Part shown: piece after piece, positions 61,111 through 64,000 of the stretch | Layout of the letters: the number at the start of each line of letters is the position of its first letter | Position numbering within the stretch: position 1 is the first letter of the stretch | Assembly (NCBI GenBank): GCA_025934775.1 | Contig: JAICWO010000001.1 | Coordinates: forward strand, 310,001-374,000 | Length of the DNA stretch: 64,000 nucleotides | Origin: Gemmatimonadaceae bacterium | GTDB taxonomy: Bacteria; Gemmatimonadota; Gemmatimonadetes; Gemmatimonadales; Gemmatimonadaceae | Direction: 5' to 3' | The notes under the pieces: model-generated | Database searches by the model: none | The model's input: only the letters and a program-made list of their open reading frames with translations | What the model was told of the DNA's origin: nothing | Program-made: the position numbers and the translations under genes

Positions 61111-62907
61111 ATGACTTCCGTCGATTCACACGACTCACACGGTTCCGCGCAGCCGCACATCGCCGCGCCGGACATCAACCCGTCATTCACCAAGAGCGTG
61201 TTCCTCGGCGAGATTCGCGAGGAGCTCGTGTTTCCGTTTCCCGCGCTGTCGGCGGACGAGTCAGAGACCCTGCGCGCGATTCTCGACGCGTTCCATGCGT
61301 ACGCGAAGGAGCGCATCGACAGCGCCAAGTTCGATCACGAGGGACAGTTCCCGCCCGGCGTGCGCGAAGGGCTGCACGAGCTCGGAGTGATGGGACTGAG
61401 CATCCCCGAGGCGTACGGCGGCTTTGGCGCGTCGGCCAAGGTGTACAACCGTGTGTTCGGCGAGATCGGCGCGACCGATCCCGCGCTCTGCGTGTACTTC
61501 GGCGCGCACCAGTCGATCGGGTGCAAAGGGATCATGCTCTTCGGCAGCGAGGAGCAGAAGCAGAAGTATCTGCCGCGCTGCGCGACCGGCGAGGTCGTGG
61601 CCGGCTTCTGCCTCACGGAGCCGGGCTCCGGATCCGACGCGCAGGCGATGAAGACGCACGCGGTGCTGAGCGACGACGGCACGCACTACCTGCTCAGCGG
61701 CACGAAGATCTGGATCTCGAACGCCGGCTATGCGGACGTGTTCACAGTGTTCGCAAAAGTGACCGTCGACGCCGGGGGGAAGGCCAAGGATCGCGTGACG
61801 GCGTTCATCGTCGACGCACACGCCGCCGGCGTCACGCTCGGCAAGCGTGAAGAGAAGATGGGGATCAAGGCCTCCGACACGCGGGCCGTCTTCTTCGACA
61901 AGGTGCACGTGCCGGTCGAGGACCGGCTGGGCGCGGTGGGGCAGGGCTTTCACATCGCGCTCGAGGTGCTCAACTCCGGGCGCCTCGGCCTCGCGACCGC
62001 GTCGGCGTTCGGCGCGCGGCGGATCATGCGCGAGGCGCTGGCGTACGCCAAGCAGCGCGAGCAGTTTGGCCGGTCGATCGGCTCGTTCGAGATGATTCAG
62101 CGCAAGCTCGCGACGAACGCGGTGGAGTGCTATGCGGCCGACTCCGCGGCGCTCGTCGCCGCGGGGATGGTGGACCGCGGCGGGATCGACTATTCGCTCG
62201 AGACGGCGGTGTGCAAGGTGTTCGCGTCGGAGCTGGCGTTCCGGGCGTCGAACGACGCGCTGCAGATCGCCGGCGGCATCGGATACTCCAAGGAGTTTCC
62301 GTACGAGCAGGCGGTGCGCGACTCGCGGATCAATCTCATCTTCGAGGGGACGAACGAGATCATGCGGGCGCTGATCGCGCTGAGCGGGCTGCAGCAGCCG
62401 GGCGAGCGGGCGAAGGCACTGGGTGCGGCGTTCAAGGATCCGCTGCGCTCGATCGGCGCGATCGGCAACTACCTCGCCGGCCGGGCGCGGCGCCAGATCA
62501 AGAAACCAGAATTCAAGAACGTGCATCCCGCGCTCGAGCGGGAGGCGGACCTGGTCGCGACGGCCGTCCACGACCTCGCGCTCGGCGTGGAGGACGCGTT
62601 GATCCGGCACGGCAAGGGGATCATCGAGATGCAGTTCCTGCAGGAGCGGATGGCGAACGCGGCGATCGACATCTTCGTCGCGACGGCGGTGCTGTCGCGG
62701 ACGACGTGGGAGATCGAGCGCGCGGGCGGCGTAGAGGCGGCGACGGCGCAGGTGGACTGCGCGCGGGTGTTCGTGCCGATGGCGTACCGGCGGGCGCGGC
62801 GAAATATTCGCGGATTGAGACGAAATCAGGATGCGCGGGTGCAGGCGATCGCGGTGGCGTCGTTGGAGAGCGGGGAGCTGGGACCGAAGGCGCCGCAGGA
62901 CGAGTAG
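61111..62907 (+). CDS. Acyl-CoA dehydrogenase (VLCAD-like, extended)
   Basis: FAD-dependent acyl-CoA dehydrogenase of 598 aa. N-terminal domain (LHELGVMGLSIPEAYGGFG), beta domain (AGFCLTEPGSGSDAQAMKTHAV..., TKIWISNAGYADVFTVFAKV) and C-terminal helical domain are complete. The catalytic-base region is YEQAVRDSRINLIFEGTNEIMRALIALSG (Glu of FEGTNEI). The additional ~180 residues are the VLCAD/ACAD9-type C-terminal extension. Role: first step of fatty-acid beta-oxidation. Divergent from the spermidine-synthase-like gene. Confidence 0.93.
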   Translation: MTSVDSHDSHGSAQPHIAAPDINPSFTKSVFLGEIREELVFPFPALSADESETLRAILDAFHAYAKERIDSAKFDHEGQFPPGVREGLHELGVMGLSIPEAYGGFGASAKVYNRVFGEIGATDPALCVYFGAHQSIGCKGIMLFGSEEQKQKYLPRCATGEVVAGFCLTEPGSGSDAQAMKTHAVLSDDGTHYLLSGTKIWISNAGYADVFTVFAKVTVDAGGKAKDRVTAFIVDAHAAGVTLGKREEKMGIKASDTRAVFFDKVHVPVEDRLGAVGQGFHIALEVLNSGRLGLATASAFGARRIMREALAYAKQREQFGRSIGSFEMIQRKLATNAVECYAADSAALVAAGMVDRGGIDYSLETAVCKVFASELAFRASNDALQIAGGIGYSKEFPYEQAVRDSRINLIFEGTNEIMRALIALSGLQQPGERAKALGAAFKDPLRSIGAIGNYLAGRARRQIKKPEFKNVHPALEREADLVATAVHDLALGVEDALIRHGKGIIEMQFLQERMANAAIDIFVATAVLSRTTWEIERAGGVEAATAQVDCARVFVPMAYRRARRNIRGLRRNQDARVQAIAVASLESGELGPKAPQDE

Positions 62908-63231
62908 CATTCCGGCACTACGCCGGCCGCGGCGCGCAAGAGCAGAAAATATGACCGGCGAGTCAGATTAGAACGCTCTCATAATCACTCTGATACGTTG
63001 ACAGGCGCGGGGCCCCGCCGGATATTCGCGGCGCCTAGCCGAAGCCGGTGCGGCGCGGTGTTCCTGTGTCCACCCGCAGGGTCGATCGCACGAGCCGCAT
63101 GATGCCCGCGTGACGCTCGGGAGCGATCGTGCTCCCGAGTCGCAGCTCCAATCCCCGGCAGGCTCGGCTCCCGACGGATCACTCCGCGCGAGCGCGCGCG
63201 TGCTGCGCCCACACCCATCGCTCGCCCGATC
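62908..63231 (+). other. Intergenic region before the truncated surface-protein gene
   Basis: 324 nt with a single promoter-like element (62998..63026) and a GC-rich palindrome GCGGGGCCCCGC between its boxes. No gene or RNA recognised. Confidence 0.5.
62998..63026 (+). promoter_or_regulatory. Candidate promoter of the last gene
   Basis: TTGACA (62998-63003), 17-nt spacer, GATATT (63021-63026; four of six). A palindrome GCGGGGCCCCGC fills part of the spacer and could be an operator. Leader about 195 nt. Confidence 0.5.
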
Positions 63232-64000
63232 ATGCTGCCCACCTCGCCGCTCTCCCCGCCGCGCCCTCGCTGGTACCATTCCATTTCGACTCTGGCTCGT
63301 TCCGCTGCACGCAGTGTGCGTGCACGCGGCGCGCATGCGCACGGCGTGCGTGTCGCGCGCATTGGTGGAATAACTGGCGCTGCGATCGCCGCGCTGGCGC
63401 TGGCCGGCGTCGGCGCCGCGGTCGTGGCGCCTGCCGCCGCGCGGATGCGCGCCGCACACGGGAGCGTGCGACTGACGCCGGTCCCGCCGGCCCCGGGCGA
63501 CACGACCGTGGTGTACGGGCCGAAGACGTTCGCGACGCCCACCGGCGCATCGACCAACTTCATCGAGCGCCTCGGGATCACTCCGCTCGCCGGCACGCGC
63601 TACGTGCTCGAGGTGCAGAATGGCGCCGGCGGCCCTGGGATCAGCATCGGGACCGTGTCGTACGGCGGCAACACCATCATCTCGACGCCAGATTTTCTCG
63701 GCACCGGACCGATCTACCGCGATCTCATCGTCACCGGGCAGGACACGCTGCGCGCGACGATCAGCGGCACGCCGAACGCGCAGATCCGGGTGTCGGTGCT
63801 CGCGATGGCGGACCCCTACGTCACGGTCTTCTCCAAGACCTATGTGCAGACGACCGGCGTCCCGCTCATCACGAGTGATCACTTCACGGTGCCTGCGGGT
63901 GTCAGCGCACCCTACACGATGTACGTGCAGAACGGAAACCCCGATGGCAGCGCGCGGATCGCGTCCGGGACGCTCGTGCTGAGCAGCGGGAGCACCGGCG
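63232..64000 (+). CDS. N-terminal part of an RHS-associated-type surface protein (runs off the window)
   Basis: The frame is open to the last base; 256 codons are visible. An Arg-rich N terminus precedes a hydrophobic signal/anchor segment (IGGITGAAIAALALAGVGAAVV). Then come two similar extracellular modules: VVYGPKTFATPTGASTNFIERLGITPLAGTRYVLEVQNG and VTVFSKTYVQTTGVPLITSDHFTVPAGVSAPYTMYVQNG. Each ends with the YxLxVQNGnxdG motif. I have seen this module mainly at the N terminus of RHS/YD-repeat proteins, which would explain a very long gene to the right; the RHS part itself is not in view. Start codon is a guess; GTG codons downstream are possible. Confidence 0.65.
   Translation, partial: MLPTSPLSPPRPRWYHSISTLARSAARSVRARGAHAHGVRVARIGGITGAAIAALALAGVGAAVVAPAAARMRAAHGSVRLTPVPPAPGDTTVVYGPKTFATPTGASTNFIERLGITPLAGTRYVLEVQNGAGGPGISIGTVSYGGNTIISTPDFLGTGPIYRDLIVTGQDTLRATISGTPNAQIRVSVLAMADPYVTVFSKTYVQTTGVPLITSDHFTVPAGVSAPYTMYVQNGNPDGSARIASGTLVLSSGSTG

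Noticed and set aside
1-64000. tRNA, rRNA, riboswitch or insertion-sequence genes
   Set aside because: I looked for conserved tRNA arms, rRNA cores and transposase motifs in the gaps and saw none; a covariance-model scan would be needed to exclude small RNAs.

Overview
The window is 64 kb of GC-rich (roughly two-thirds G+C by eye) bacterial chromosome with tightly packed genes. Several features point to Gemmatimonadota, or less likely Acidobacteriota: a PadR regulator beside an ADOP-type MacB/FtsX permease, an Oar-like giant TonB receptor, an M13 peptidase, a BNR/sortilin-type secreted protein, an IVP-type four-helix-bundle gene, and many short secreted lipoproteins. This assignment is inference from gene content. 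I saw no rRNA or tRNA genes, CRISPR array, transposase or phage genes.

Layout. 0-6.4 kb: a haem/siderophore import module (FecCD permease cut by the left edge, HmuV-like ATPase), an OmpR/HisKA two-component pair and a TonB-dependent receptor. 6.4-8.7 kb: a PAS protein with a Cys-rich tail, a secreted hydrolase-like protein and a lipoprotein. 8.8-12.7 kb: a minus-strand operon with touching or overlapping genes (creatininase family, ketopantoate-reductase-like, SDR, M20 dipeptidase). 12.8-14 kb: a repeat-flanked four-helix-bundle gene and a thioredoxin-fold gene whose reading frame crosses an in-frame TGA. 14-22.5 kb: a CocE/NonD hydrolase and a TolC-RND adaptor-RND pump operon. 22.7-29.8 kb: an EEP-family lipoprotein bracketed by inverted repeats, VOC+PadR, DinB, AraC, a beta-carbonic-anhydrase-like protein, an M13 peptidase and an Ig-like lipoprotein. 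30-32.2 kb: a visibly less GC-rich pair, a secreted trypsin-like protease and a BsuPI-type inhibitor-like lipoprotein, behind a CRP/FNR-type palindrome. 32.3-46.6 kb: the BNR protein, an ABC-2 exporter, the Oar-like receptor, the ADOP permease with PadR and a strong double operator, and small envelope proteins. 46.9-55.3 kb: a sigma-54 activator facing a minus-strand cluster of uncharacterised genes. 55.5-64 kb: an alpha-amino-acid ester hydrolase, a PLP decarboxylase, a membrane spermidine-synthase-like protein, an acyl-CoA dehydrogenase, and the start of an RHS-associated-type surface protein cut by the right edge.

Two things stand out. First, at 13377..13949 (minus) codon 38 is TGA exactly where a thioredoxin would have the first Cys of CxxC, giving U-S-G-C. 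A perfect 6-bp stem with a TGGAA loop follows 16 nt after the TGA, matching the bacterial SECIS rule, and a good ribosome-binding site precedes the upstream ATG; I read it as a selenoprotein. Second, the cluster at 48.2-54.4 kb (acidic Glu-Gly repeat/glycine-zipper protein, HExxH protein, a 606-aa unknown, a PLP transferase-like enzyme, an amidohydrolase) is preceded by a near-perfect sigma-54 promoter (54414..54429) and followed by its own sigma-54 activator. That makes a self-contained, regulated module of unknown role.
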